A DNA stretch of 27,100 nt from Bacteroidaceae bacterium (GTDB lineage: Bacteria; Bacteroidota; Bacteroidia; Bacteroidales; Bacteroidaceae): contig JAEEOD010000102.1 in the NCBI GenBank assembly GCA_016284115.1, forward strand, positions 1 through 27,100, given 5' to 3'. Every line of letters begins with the position of its first letter. Within the stretch, counting starts at the first letter, position 1. Positions 1 to 7,889 of the stretch are shown piece after piece. The notes under the pieces were generated by a model. That model saw only the letters and a list, made by a program, of their open reading frames with translations. It had not been told where the DNA came from and searched no databases. The translations under genes and the position numbers were made by a program.

Positions 1-1748
1 TCCTCAAAGATAACCTCGTCCATCTTACTGCCAGTATCAGTAAGGGCTGTTGCAATGATGGTAAGGCTTCCGCCGTGTTCGATGTTACGGGCGGCTCCGA
101 AGAAGCGTTTGGGCTTGTGCAGGGCATTGGCATCTACACCGCCGCTCAGCACCTTACCACTGGCAGGCGATACGGTGTTGTAGGCTCTGGCCAGACGGGT
201 AATGGAGTCAAGGAAGATAACAACATCGTGTCCGCATTCCACCATTCTCTTGGCTTTCTCCAATACGATTCCTGCTATTTTTACGTGACGTTCTGCCGGC
301 TCATCAAATGTACTGGCAATAACTTCAGCCTTAACGGTGCGAGCCATATCTGTAACTTCCTCGGGGCGTTCGTCGATAAGTAGCATTATCAGGTAAGCCT
401 CGGGGTGATTGGCAGCAATGGCGTTGGCAATATCCTTCATCAGGATAGTTTTACCGGTCTTTGGCTGAGCCACAATCAAGGCACGCTGTCCTTTACCGAT
501 AGGTGTGTAGAGATCCACGATGCGGGCATCGATGGTGTCGTGTCCATCGCCTTTGCACAACGTAAATTTCTCTTCGGGGAAGAGTGGAGTGAGGTGCTCA
601 AAAGGTACACGGTCACGTACATTCTCAGGATTCAGACCATTGATTTTATTCACTTTCACTAATGGGAAATATTTCTCACCTTCCTTCGGCGGACGAATCA
701 CACCTTCCACTACATCGCCCGTCTTCAGACCAAACAACTTAATTTGTGACTGAGAAACATAAATATCATCAGGAGAAGAAAGGTAGTTGTAGTCAGATGA
801 ACGCAGAAAACCATAACCATCCTGCATGATTTCCAGTACGCCCCATCCTTGCAAGATATCTTCAAAATCGTATAATACCAGCTTCTTTTCAGTATTCTCG
901 TTGCTCTGTTGAACAACTTGCTGAGCAGGCTGGTGAGACCTGTTATTCTGAGATTTTGAAGGATTATTTTCAGTTTTTGGTATATTGAATTTGCCAATTA
1001 GTTCAGTAGGAACTTCCTGATTATCGCTTGGCAGGTCTTCGATAGGAATGAATGTGCCTGCAGAAGCAGGATTATCCTGAACTGCCTCCTGAGCCTTTGG
1101 TTGTGCTTTTGTTATATGTTCAGTTGTTTTCTCGGCTTCTAGTTTTGCAGCATTCTTTTGTTGTAAGCGTTCCAACACCTTTTCAACGTCTAGTGCTTTG
1201 CGAGGACGCCCTCTGCGTTTGGTTCCTTGTGTAGTATCAGCTGCTTCAGCAGGTGCTTCGGTTTCAGATGTAGGGGCAACAACATCTGCCGACTTCTCTT
1301 TTGGAGTAGGTTTAGCTTCAGTTACAACCTGCTTCTTAGCAGGTTTCTCAACTTTCTTCTGTACTTTTGCAGCTGGTTGCTCAGCTAGTTGCTCTACAGG
1401 TTTCTCTGCCATTGCCTCAACAGGCTCTTCTACTGGCTTTTCGTTCGCCTTCCTTTCCTGTACAACAGAGATAGGTTGCTCTTCTCGAGAGATGGTGCCT
1501 TCCTTGTTGGCAGAGAATACTTTATTCAACTTGCCATTGGTAACGGTCACACGTTTACGTTTGGTCTTTTCTTCTTTCTGCTTGTCTTTGGCAGCAATCC
1601 TATTTGCATTAGAAATAGCTTGCTCGTCAAGTATCCTGTAGACTAAATCCTCCTTGCTTAAGGAATCTGTTTTGGTAATGCCCAGCTCATTAGCTATGGC
1701 TTGCAAGTCACTTAATGACTTTTCGTTTAATTGAACAATATTATACAT
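1..1748 (-). CDS. rho: Transcription termination factor Rho (3' end outside window)
   Basis: Hexameric RNA-dependent ATPase that ends transcription. About 582 codons are visible from the ATG at 1746-1748. Comparison with E. coli Rho (419 aa, Walker A lysine 184, here K433) puts roughly 85 C-terminal residues beyond the left edge. Order of parts: a Rho_N helical segment beginning [20 protein letters not shown] (1-45); a long low-complexity insertion rich in Lys, Glu, Ala, Pro and Gln (about 55-290) with an AT-hook-like RGRPR core at 179-183; the RNA-binding OB fold (about 300-372, [21 protein letters not shown]); the Walker A loop AQPKTGKT (427-434); Walker B ending at D514 ([10 protein letters not shown]). 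The visible sequence stops at SKMDEVIFE, a conserved Rho segment. The insertion is typical of Bacteroidota Rho and makes this protein about 250 residues longer than E. coli Rho before the ATPase core. It lies about 100 bp downstream of tilS on the same strand but has its own -7 element. Confidence 0.97.
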   Translation of the reverse strand, partial: MYNIVQLNEKSLSDLQAIANELGITKTDSLSKEDLVYRILDEQAISNANRIAAKDKQKEEKTKRKRVTVTNGKLNKVFSANKEGTISREEQPISVVQERKANEKPVEEPVEAMAEKPVEQLAEQPAAKVQKKVEKPAKKQVVTEAKPTPKEKSADVVAPTSETEAPAEAADTTQGTKRRGRPRKALDVEKVLERLQQKNAAKLEAEKTTEHITKAQPKAQEAVQDNPASAGTFIPIEDLPSDNQEVPTELIGKFNIPKTENNPSKSQNNRSHQPAQQVVQQSNENTEKKLVLYDFEDILQGWGVLEIMQDGYGFLRSSDYNYLSSPDDIYVSQSQIKLFGLKTGDVVEGVIRPPKEGEKYFPLVKVNKINGLNPENVRDRVPFEHLTPLFPEEKFTLCKGDGHDTIDARIVDLYTPIGKGQRALIVAQPKTGKTILMKDIANAIAANHPEAYLIMLLIDERPEEVTDMARTVKAEVIASTFDEPAERHVKIAGIVLEKAKRMVECGHDVVIFLDSITRLARAYNTVSPASGKVLSGGVDANALHKPKRFFGAARNIEHGGSLTIIATALTDTGSKMDEVIFE

Positions 1749-1813
1749 GGAAATTTAATAATGTGTTTTAAGGGAAAAATGTTGAAGAAAGGGTATCTTT
1801 TTGTTCAACGGTG

Positions 1814-1821
1814 CAAAGATA
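1814..1821 (-). promoter_or_regulatory. Probable -7 element of the rho promoter
   Basis: The minus strand reads TATCTTTG, matching the Bacteroidetes -7 consensus TAnnTTTG, about 65 bp before the rho start. No good TTG is seen about 20 bp upstream, where the DNA is an A/T run, so only the -7 half is supported. Confidence 0.5.
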
Positions 1822-1850
1822 GCTATTATTTTTTTAAAAAATGCTATAGC

Positions 1851-3125
1851 CTATGCCTTTTTTCTGAAGATAACCACTCTTTTTGTATTATTATCCACTC
1901 TAAAGCGATTATCTATGCGTTCGCCGATAACCCAAATTACATTGTCGCCACAGCAAAGAACGTACTGATTATTTTTTTCAATAACACTCTTTTTTAGATT
2001 AGTGAGGAAGTCGCTAATGAGTTTTTGGCCCTTCATGCCAAAGGGGACGAACTTGTCTCCTCGTTGGCATAAGCGCAGATTGATGTCACCTTTTAGCTTG
2101 TCGGCATCAAAGCATGCGGTATCTTTGTCCTTGGGAATTACAAATTCAGGGGTATATGGCTGTTGCTTGGTTTCTAGATTTGGAGGGGTAGGCAAGGCTT
2201 TGATAGGCTCCATTAATAGGTGATTACGGTCTTTCACAACACGCCATTCTTTACTTTCAAACACTTTGCCCGACTGTCCTTGCAAGGCTTCCATCATATC
2301 GTTGATTTGTGAAGCGTTAAAACCGAGAGGTGATAAAATCTCAAAAAGCAAACTTTGTGGTGAAGATTCTTTTTGCAGTTTCTCAATGTTGATGCTTTTC
2401 CCATCCAGCACATTTGCCATCCCATCCTTTATAGCTTTATTATATATAAGGAGTGCCTCGTTTAGGTGACTCATAGACCGTAGCAAACTCTCCTTTACAG
2501 AAGGATTGATACTTTCCAACAATGGCAACACTTCGAGGCGAATCTTATTGCGGGTATAGTCTGTTTGTTGGTTAGTACTATCGATAACATAAGGTTGCTT
2601 TAGGTGTTGCAGATAATCGAAGATCTCTTTACGATTCACACATAATAAAGGACGGATAACATTTTTGTTTTTTTGGTGGATGCCCAGTAACCCCCTGATA
2701 CCAGTGCCTCTGATTAGGTTAAGTAAGAAAGTTTCTACGCTGTCGTCTTGGTGATGGGCAACGGCAACTACTTGACAACCTGTTTTCTTGCACATCTTAT
2801 CAAACCAATTGTACCTAAGATTACGTGCAGCCATCTCGATAGATATACCATGTTTTTTGGCGTATGTCTTTGTTTGGAAGCATTTCACGTGCAGCGGAAT
2901 ATTCATTTGCTGGCATAAGTTCGTGACAAACTTCTCATCACGATTGGACTCCTCACCACGCAAGTGGAAATTGCAATGCGCTGCCTCGCATGTAAAGCCC
3001 AATTGTAACAACACACACAACAATGCCACCGAGTCGGCTCCTCCACTCAGTGCAACCAACACCTTGTCACCTTTTTGCAACAAATCCTCGCGCTCGATAA
3101 ACTGTCTGACTTTACGTTTCAACAT
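1851..3125 (-). CDS. tilS: tRNA(Ile)-lysidine synthase TilS
   Basis: Cytosolic ATP-dependent enzyme that attaches lysine to C34 of tRNA-Ile(CAU), changing its reading from AUG to AUA. At 424 aa it has the usual family length. The N-terminal PP-loop ATP-pyrophosphatase motif is SGGADS (27-32) within KVLVALSGGADSVALL. Further family blocks are HCNFHLRGEES, the catalytic-region AVAHHQDDSVETFLLNLIRG and RPLLCVNRKEI. The C-terminal TilS domain is recognisable as GDKFVPFGMKGQKLISDFL near the end. The start ATG at 3123-3125 sits shortly after a TATCTTTG element. rho follows on the same strand after about 100 bp; feoAB diverges on the other side. Nothing suggests damage or transfer. Confidence 0.96.
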   Translation of the reverse strand: MLKRKVRQFIEREDLLQKGDKVLVALSGGADSVALLCVLLQLGFTCEAAHCNFHLRGEESNRDEKFVTNLCQQMNIPLHVKCFQTKTYAKKHGISIEMAARNLRYNWFDKMCKKTGCQVVAVAHHQDDSVETFLLNLIRGTGIRGLLGIHQKNKNVIRPLLCVNRKEIFDYLQHLKQPYVIDSTNQQTDYTRNKIRLEVLPLLESINPSVKESLLRSMSHLNEALLIYNKAIKDGMANVLDGKSINIEKLQKESSPQSLLFEILSPLGFNASQINDMMEALQGQSGKVFESKEWRVVKDRNHLLMEPIKALPTPPNLETKQQPYTPEFVIPKDKDTACFDADKLKGDINLRLCQRGDKFVPFGMKGQKLISDFLTNLKKSVIEKNNQYVLCCGDNVIWVIGERIDNRFRVDNNTKRVVIFRKKA

Positions 3126-3136
3126 AATAGTGGATA

Positions 3137-3144
3137 CAAAGATA
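3137..3144 (-). promoter_or_regulatory. Probable -7 element of the tilS promoter
   Basis: The minus strand carries TATCTTTG ending 11 bp before the tilS ATG, matching TAnnTTTG. It implies a very short leader. No clear -33 TTG is visible upstream. Confidence 0.5.
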
Positions 3145-3191
3145 TAAATTCTTCTATTTCTTTCCCTCTTCTTTAGCGTTTTTTATGCACC

Positions 3192-3211
3192 TATACCTAT
3201 TAGTAGGTATA
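3192..3211. promoter_or_regulatory. Perfect palindrome between tilS and feoAB, operator candidate
   Basis: Arms TATACCTA and TAGGTATA are perfect reverse complements separated by TTAG. The site lies about 35 bp upstream of the feoAB -33 element and about 50 bp upstream of the tilS -7 element. Its length and symmetry suit a dimeric repressor, and an iron-responsive regulator of feoAB is a natural guess. The arms do not match a Fur box, and DtxR-type half-sites would point the other way, so the regulator is unknown. Confidence 0.4.
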
Positions 3212-3244
3212 TTAAAATGTTTTCTTTAAAAGCATTCTAAATAG

Positions 3245-3276
3245 TTTGTGCTTTGTTGTACAAAATTATATCTTTG
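3245..3276 (+). promoter_or_regulatory. feoAB promoter
   Basis: TTTG at 3245-3248, then 20 bp, then TATCTTTG at 3269-3276, a full match to the Bacteroidetes primary-sigma consensus. The expected start of transcription is near 3283, leaving a leader of about 14 nt before the ATG at 3297. Confidence 0.7.
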
Positions 3277-3296
3277 CACTAAGAAAATAAAAAGGC

Positions 3297-5822
3297 ATGA
3301 AATTATCTGAACTGAAGACTGGTGAAAAAGGAGTCATCGTGAAGGTATTAGGTCACGGTGGTTTCCGTAAACGTGTGATTGAAATGGGCTTTATTAAGGG
3401 CAAGGAAGTAGAGGTGTTGCTGAATGCCCCCCTTCAAGACCCTGTGAAATATAAGATAATGGGCTATGAGGTATCGCTTCGTCACGATGAGGCGGAACTG
3501 ATAGAAATTATTTCAGAAGCAGAAATTGAGAAAGAATGTCAAAATAACACGCTGGGTGATGAGCCCCCCTCTTCAGGCAACCTTTTTACAGACTACAAAC
3601 TGAAACTGGCAAAACAGAAACGTCGCATCATCAATGTGGCACTGATTGGAAATCCGAATTGTGGCAAGACATCACTTTTTAATTATGCCAGTGGGGCGCA
3701 TGGAAGGGTAGGTAACTATGCTGGTGTGACGGTAGATGCTACTGAGGCACGTGCTTCGTTCGAAGGCTATGAGTTCAACCTCACCGACTTGCCTGGCACC
3801 TACTCGTTGTCATGCTATAGTCCTGAAGAACTGTATGTTCGCCAACATCTGTTTGACAAGCGTCCTGATATTGTAATCAATATCATTGATGCTAGTAACC
3901 TGGAGCGCAACCTTTACCTCACTACCCAATTGGTGGATATGAACCTTCGTATGGTGTGCGCCTTGAATATGTATGACGAGTTTGAGCGACGAGGTGACAA
4001 GGTGGATATTGAGATTCTGAGTTCGTTATTTGGCGTGCCTATGATTCCTACCTCGTTCAAAACGGGCATGAATGTCGATCTACTTTTCCATATTATTATT
4101 AATATGTATGAAGGTGCCGACTTTATCGATGACAAAGGCAACATCGACCCTGAGGTGGCAAAGGAAATTAAGGAATGGCACGATACATATGCCGGTCATA
4201 CTCCTCGTCATCATATCGAGGACTTTGCAGATGGCAATCGGCCGTTGAAGAACTACTATCGCCATATCCATGTCAATCATGGTCAGTATGTGGAGCGTGG
4301 TATCAACACCGTTCAGATGCCTTTGAAAGAAAACGACCACTTACGCCAGCTGTATTCCACTCGTTACTTGGCTATTAAGTTACTGGAGAACGATAAGTCG
4401 GTAGAGGGAATCATTGCTGACCAACCCAATGCCGATGCCATTATGGAGGCTCGGCAGCAAGCGGCTATCCAGATTGAGCAAGACACCCAACAGGATGCCG
4501 AGACGGCCATCATGGATGCCAAGTATGGCTTCATTCATGGTGCCTTATCAGAGGCTGGCTTCGTTGAAGGCAAGGTGGTTGACACCTATAAAACAACTCA
4601 CCTGATAGACAGTATCTTGTCTAACAAATGGCTGGGTTTTCCCATCTTCTTTCTGATGTTGTTCCTGATGTTCGAGGTAACTTTTGAACTGGGCCAATAT
4701 CCAATGGACTGGATAGATGCTGGTGTAGCTTGGCTAGGTGATGTGATAGGCAATGCTTTACCTGAAGGTTCTTTGCGCTCGTTGTTGGTTGATGGTGTGA
4801 TAGGAGGTGTGGGTTCTGTCATTGTATTTCTGCCTCAGATATTGATACTCTATTTCTTTATCTCTTTGATGGAGGATTCAGGATATATGGCGCGAGCAGC
4901 TTTTATCATGGACAAACTGATGCATAAGATGGGCCTGCATGGCAAGTCCTTCATCCCCCTTATCATGGGTTTTGGCTGCAATGTTCCTGCTGTAATGGCC
5001 ACTCGTACTATCGAGAGTCGTCGTTCTCGCATTATTACCATGATGATCTTGCCTTTTATGTCATGTTCGGCACGCCTACCTATCTATATTATGATTGCAG
5101 GTACCTTCTTTTCCTTGCAATATCGCTCCTTAGCAATGATATCACTTTATGCTGTTGGTATCCTTGTGGCAGTTGTGATGAGCAATGTTTTCTCACGACT
5201 GATTATCAGAGGTGAAGATACACCTTTTGTAATGGAATTGCCTCCTTACCGAATGCCTACTGCTAAGGCGATAGCTCGTCACACTTGGGAAAAAGGCAAG
5301 GAATATCTCAAGAAGATGGGTGGTATTATTCTCGTAGCTTCTGTTATTGTATGGACGTTGCAATATTTCCCACATGATGAGAACATTACCACTCAGCAAC
5401 AACAAGAGCAGTCGTATATTGGTCGTTTAGGTAAGGCTATCGAACCTGTGTTTAAGCCACAGGGCTTCAATTGGAAACTTGATGTTTCTCTCATTGCAGG
5501 TGTAGGTGCCAAGGAAATTGTAGCCTCTACCTTGGGCGTTATCTATTCTGATGACGATTCGTTTGCTGATGATGAATCTTTCAGCAGCGATGGTGAAAAA
5601 TACACCCGATTGCGCCAGCAGATGATCGACGACGGTATCACGCCCTTGGCAGGCTATTGCTATTTGCTTTTTGTATTGCTTTATTTCCCCTGCATAGCCA
5701 CCATTGTGGCCATCAAGAATGAAACAGGTAGTTGGAAGTGGGCGTCATTTGCTGCCATCTATACAACTTGCGTGGCTTGGCTAGTGTCGGCTGTAGTTTA
5801 TCAGATAGCTATGATGTTATGA
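3297..5822 (+). CDS. feoB: Fused ferrous iron transporter FeoA-FeoB
   Basis: Inner-membrane Fe(II) uptake system. At 841 aa it equals FeoA (about 75 aa) plus a full FeoB. Residues 1-75 form the FeoA SH3-like domain (MKLSELKTGEKGVIVKVLGH). A short linker leads to the FeoB G domain: G1 GNPNCGKTS (118-126), G3 DLPG (164-167), G4 NMYD (224-227), and the switch region RVGNYAGVTVDATEA between G1 and G3. A soluble helical spacer with an acidic stretch follows (about 270-435). The membrane part starts near 444 (KWLGFPIFFLMLFLMFEV) and includes the Gate-type segment GFGCNVPAVMATRTIESRRS (from about 558) and MSCSARLPIYIMIAGTF. The fusion is common in Bacteroidota. The 3' end overlaps the next gene by ATGA, so the two are translationally coupled. 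A consensus promoter and a palindrome lie just upstream. Confidence 0.97.
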   Translation: MKLSELKTGEKGVIVKVLGHGGFRKRVIEMGFIKGKEVEVLLNAPLQDPVKYKIMGYEVSLRHDEAELIEIISEAEIEKECQNNTLGDEPPSSGNLFTDYKLKLAKQKRRIINVALIGNPNCGKTSLFNYASGAHGRVGNYAGVTVDATEARASFEGYEFNLTDLPGTYSLSCYSPEELYVRQHLFDKRPDIVINIIDASNLERNLYLTTQLVDMNLRMVCALNMYDEFERRGDKVDIEILSSLFGVPMIPTSFKTGMNVDLLFHIIINMYEGADFIDDKGNIDPEVAKEIKEWHDTYAGHTPRHHIEDFADGNRPLKNYYRHIHVNHGQYVERGINTVQMPLKENDHLRQLYSTRYLAIKLLENDKSVEGIIADQPNADAIMEARQQAAIQIEQDTQQDAETAIMDAKYGFIHGALSEAGFVEGKVVDTYKTTHLIDSILSNKWLGFPIFFLMLFLMFEVTFELGQYPMDWIDAGVAWLGDVIGNALPEGSLRSLLVDGVIGGVGSVIVFLPQILILYFFISLMEDSGYMARAAFIMDKLMHKMGLHGKSFIPLIMGFGCNVPAVMATRTIESRRSRIITMMILPFMSCSARLPIYIMIAGTFFSLQYRSLAMISLYAVGILVAVVMSNVFSRLIIRGEDTPFVMELPPYRMPTAKAIARHTWEKGKEYLKKMGGIILVASVIVWTLQYFPHDENITTQQQQEQSYIGRLGKAIEPVFKPQGFNWKLDVSLIAGVGAKEIVASTLGVIYSDDDSFADDESFSSDGEKYTRLRQQMIDDGITPLAGYCYLLFVLLYFPCIATIVAIKNETGSWKWASFAAIYTTCVAWLVSAVVYQIAMML

Positions 5823-6040
5823 TAGGTTCGTGGCAAGACTGGTTAGTGGCACTCATTGTGGTTCTCTGTGTGGCTCGTGTGGGAATGGGTGTCTGGAATA
5901 TGTTCTTGAAAGGAAAGCAAGATGGGCAAAACCCCTGTGCACACTGTTCGCAGCCTTGTGACATCAAGCGACAATATGAGCAGAAAATGCATAATTGTTG
6001 CCTTGGCGATAAAAAAAGTAAGAAATCTTGTTGCGAATAG
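5819..6040 (+). CDS. FeoB-associated Cys-rich small membrane protein
   Basis: A 73-aa protein. The start is taken as the ATG at 5819-5821 because it overlaps the feoAB stop as ATGA and gives a compact protein beginning MIGSWQDWLVALIVVLCVAR. A longer frame reaches back to 5732 inside feoAB but is unlikely to be used. One N-terminal membrane helix (about residues 6-30) is followed by a basic tail with seven cysteines in clusters: PCAHCSQPC, NCC and a final SCCE. This matches the family annotated as FeoB-associated Cys-rich membrane protein, which sits next to feoB in many anaerobes. A role in handing over or sensing iron, or in assembly of the transporter, is presumed but not shown by the sequence. 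Confidence 0.85.
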   Translation: MIGSWQDWLVALIVVLCVARVGMGVWNMFLKGKQDGQNPCAHCSQPCDIKRQYEQKMHNCCLGDKKSKKSCCE

Positions 6041-6070
6041 TTGGCAATTCAAAAAAATGTTGTACATTTG
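6041..6070 (+). promoter_or_regulatory. tRNA-Cys promoter
   Basis: TTG at 6041-6043, 19 bp, then TACATTTG at 6063-6070, fitting TTG-N19-23-TAnnTTTG. The predicted start near 6077 is about 15 nt before the tRNA. Confidence 0.6.
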
Positions 6071-6091
6071 CATCCGCATTCAGTAAAACTT

Positions 6092-6163
6092 GGTGCCTTG
6101 GATGAGTGGTTGAGTCACTGGTCTGCAAAACCATGCACGGCGGTTCGAATCCGCCAGGCACCT
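6092..6163 (+). tRNA. tRNA-Cys (anticodon GCA)
   Basis: A 72-nt cloverleaf. The acceptor stem GGTGCCT (6092-6098) pairs with AGGCACC (6156-6162). The T arm is GGCGG-TTCGAAT-CCGCC. The anticodon loop CTGCAAA holds GCA at 6125-6127. The discriminator base is U (6163), as expected for tRNA-Cys. No CCA is encoded. Confidence 0.97.
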
Positions 6164-6192
6164 CAAAAGAGTTGAACGGGCTACTAAGTCTA

Positions 6193-6216
6193 AGTTATAG
6201 AAACTTTAGTATAACT
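6193..6216 (+). repeat. Small hairpin in the tRNA-Cys 3' trailer
   Basis: AGTTATA (6193-6199) and TATAACT (6210-6216) are perfect inverted repeats around a 10-nt loop. The hairpin lies between the tRNA and its terminator, so it would be part of the precursor's trailer. Confidence 0.4.
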
Positions 6217-6243
6217 GAAAGACAAGCTGTTATGGAAAAACTT

Positions 6244-6278
6244 AGCCTCTTTACCTGTAACGGTAAAGGGGCTTTTTT
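6244..6278 (+). terminator. Intrinsic terminator after tRNA-Cys
   Basis: GCCTCTTTACC pairs with GGTAAAGGGGC (one G-T wobble) around the loop TGTAAC, with an outer A-T pair, and is followed by a run of six T. This is a textbook rho-independent terminator ending the tRNA transcript. Confidence 0.9.
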
Positions 6279-6297
6279 ATAGAATGTGTATTTCAAA

Positions 6298-6339
6298 TGT
6301 ATTACACTCCACATCCTGAGTATTACATAGTGTAATACA
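6298..6339. repeat. 11-bp perfect inverted repeat
   Basis: TGTATTACACT (6298-6308) and AGTGTAATACA (6329-6339) are exact reverse complements with a 20-nt spacer. The spacer itself contains another GTATTACA (6320-6327). It could be a long hairpin or paired protein-binding sites. No promoter is evident beside it. Confidence 0.5.
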
Positions 6340-6432
6340 AATTCCGTCATTAAAATTTCATTAAACCTATTTACTATGAATAACAGATTACCTCAGACAG
6401 TCCCTGTGTTTAGATAGGGAATAATCTTTGTA

Positions 6433-6463
6433 GAAAAAATAGAGGGTGTGATATCACACCCTC
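6433..6463 (-). terminator. Intrinsic terminator of the leftward enzyme operon
   Basis: A perfect palindrome at 6442-6463 has 9-bp arms GAGGGTGTG/CACACCCTC around ATAT. On the minus strand it is followed by TATTTTTTC. It lies 80 bp after the esterase stop codon and closes the long leftward transcript. Confidence 0.85.
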
Positions 6464-6542
6464 AAAGAATTCATCATTTTTATTAGAAAAATACAAGAAG
6501 AGCAACTTCTTGGTGCTTATAGTATTAATAAATATATGTCCT

Positions 6543-7859
6543 CTATTTCCAAAGGAAGTTCTCAGAAATATGTGCCAAAACTTCACGCCAGAATACCCAT
6601 TGGTGCCCGAAAGGTTCTTCTGCTTGAGTCTTAAATGGAACACCTGCGTCATTCATGCCGAATATAAAAGAATAAAAACTCCCTTCGCCACCTTTGGCTT
6701 GTCGTGATTCTGGATTAAGAACAGCCTCAACTTTGACAAAGTCATATAAACCTGCAGTAACAAAGATTTTCTTTTGCTTCAAAATGGGATTGGAAAAATC
6801 AAGAGTGATGTCTTTGGTCCAAGGTGCGCTCATAGCTGTATAGTAGTTGAACAATTCTGGCCGGTTAATGAGGGTATACATTACAGTAGCTCCTCCCATT
6901 GAGAGACCTGCCATGGCTCGACGATTGACATCCTTAGAGACGTTATAATGATTTGTTGCATAAGGAAGGATCTCGTTTTCAATAGAATTTACGATATTAT
7001 CGCGTTTCCACGAGAAATTACTTCCGTTGGGCATGATAACAACAGTAGGTTCCATCTTTCCTTCCGCTATTACATTGTCAAGAATATTTGCTGCACCATT
7101 ATTGAGCCAACTGGATTCTGTGCCACCACCACCATGAAGAAGGAATAATAGGGGATAAGCTTCAGCCCGATTGGGGTCATAGCCTTTTGGCAAGTATACA
7201 GCCATGTGTACGGGTATGTCGAGAACATTTGAAGGAACTTCTACGAATGACACAGTACCACGATCTTCTGGCTTGGCAGGAGCTTCGATACTTGAGTCGC
7301 GGCTCAGATTCTGCTTGAAAGAATCGTAAGGTACATATACTTTGCTATAAGTATCCTCTCCTTTCAAATCACTTAGTGGGGCATCGCGGTGATAGGGCGG
7401 ATTGACGGGATCTGAAGCTTCGATGGCTCCAGTTAGATCGTTTACATCTGTCTGGTCGCCATCAATGTAGTACTTATATTTATAGGTCCCGCTGGGTAAT
7501 GGAAATGTAATGGACCAGATTCCTGTGGTTTGGTCCTTGCTCATTTCATAAACAGGCCAATCTTTGGTACCCCATAGGGTGTAACCATTTTGCCATTCAT
7601 ATGGAGTGGCATTGGTGCTGGTGCGCATAGTACCATCGGCCAAAGAAGAGAAAAGCCATTCACCTTTAATACGTATGCGCTTTGCATCAGGATTCTGATA
7701 GCAGAATTTCACCTCATAACCAGTTGGTGATGAGGCAGATTTTATTACAGTGGTCTGCTGAATTGACGTTAGAGCAGATTCCTTGTTATCTTGCTGCTTG
7801 CTACAGCCACTTAAAATCAAAATTATCGCAATGGATAATATACGAGTAGTCATATTCAT
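6543..7859 (-). CDS. CE1-type esterase lipoprotein with N-terminal immunoglobulin-like domain
   Basis: A 438-aa surface or periplasmic lipoprotein. The signal MNMTTRILSIAIILILSGC ends in the lipobox LSGC (Cys19). Residues about 45-165 form an E-set or CBM48-like beta domain (YEVKFCYQNPDAKRIRIKGEW, later GTYKYKYYIDGDQ) of the kind found before esterase-D domains in carbohydrate esterases. The alpha/beta hydrolase domain follows, with LLFLLHGGGG (oxyanion region), the nucleophile elbow GLSMGG (S320), D373 in GLYDF, and H419 in GHQW, so the triad is complete. The family includes feruloyl and acetyl-xylan esterases; the substrate here is probably an acyl group on a plant glycan, by inference. It is the last gene of the operon, 30 bp after the TIM-barrel gene. 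A second ATG two codons in is equally usable. Confidence 0.88.
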   Translation of the reverse strand: MNMTTRILSIAIILILSGCSKQQDNKESALTSIQQTTVIKSASSPTGYEVKFCYQNPDAKRIRIKGEWLFSSLADGTMRTSTNATPYEWQNGYTLWGTKDWPVYEMSKDQTTGIWSITFPLPSGTYKYKYYIDGDQTDVNDLTGAIEASDPVNPPYHRDAPLSDLKGEDTYSKVYVPYDSFKQNLSRDSSIEAPAKPEDRGTVSFVEVPSNVLDIPVHMAVYLPKGYDPNRAEAYPLLFLLHGGGGTESSWLNNGAANILDNVIAEGKMEPTVVIMPNGSNFSWKRDNIVNSIENEILPYATNHYNVSKDVNRRAMAGLSMGGATVMYTLINRPELFNYYTAMSAPWTKDITLDFSNPILKQKKIFVTAGLYDFVKVEAVLNPESRQAKGGEGSFYSFIFGMNDAGVPFKTQAEEPFGHQWVFWREVLAHISENFLWK

Positions 7860-7889
7860 ACCAATCTGTTTTTTTGATTAATAGTTTTT

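Larger units (their letters stand above)
6279..6542. other. Intergenic stretch between convergent units
   Basis: No credible gene lies here. It holds an 11-bp inverted repeat (6298-6339), a weak TCCCT/AGGGA hairpin near 6401-6420 and the leftward terminator at 6433-6463. Short frames in the stretch run into the esterase gene on a shadow frame and lack coding character. Confidence 0.6.

Noticed and set aside
1198..1641. A 147-aa Ser/Ala/Phe-rich frame on the plus strand
   Set aside because: It is antisense to the low-complexity insertion of rho; its composition is the complement of Lys/Glu/Ala codons and no promoter precedes it.
1843..1850. GCTATAGC palindrome as a terminator between tilS and rho
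   Set aside because: It is only 8 bp with no room for a loop, and the flanking A and T runs do not form a proper stem plus T tract.
5732..5818. Upstream start for the Cys-rich protein
   Set aside because: It would overlap feoAB by 91 bp and add a segment with no family resemblance; the ATGA start is better.
6232..6282. A 16-codon ORF (MEKLSLFTCNGKGAFL) after tRNA-Cys
   Set aside because: It is made almost entirely of the terminator stem and T run, so the open frame is best explained as a by-product of the hairpin.
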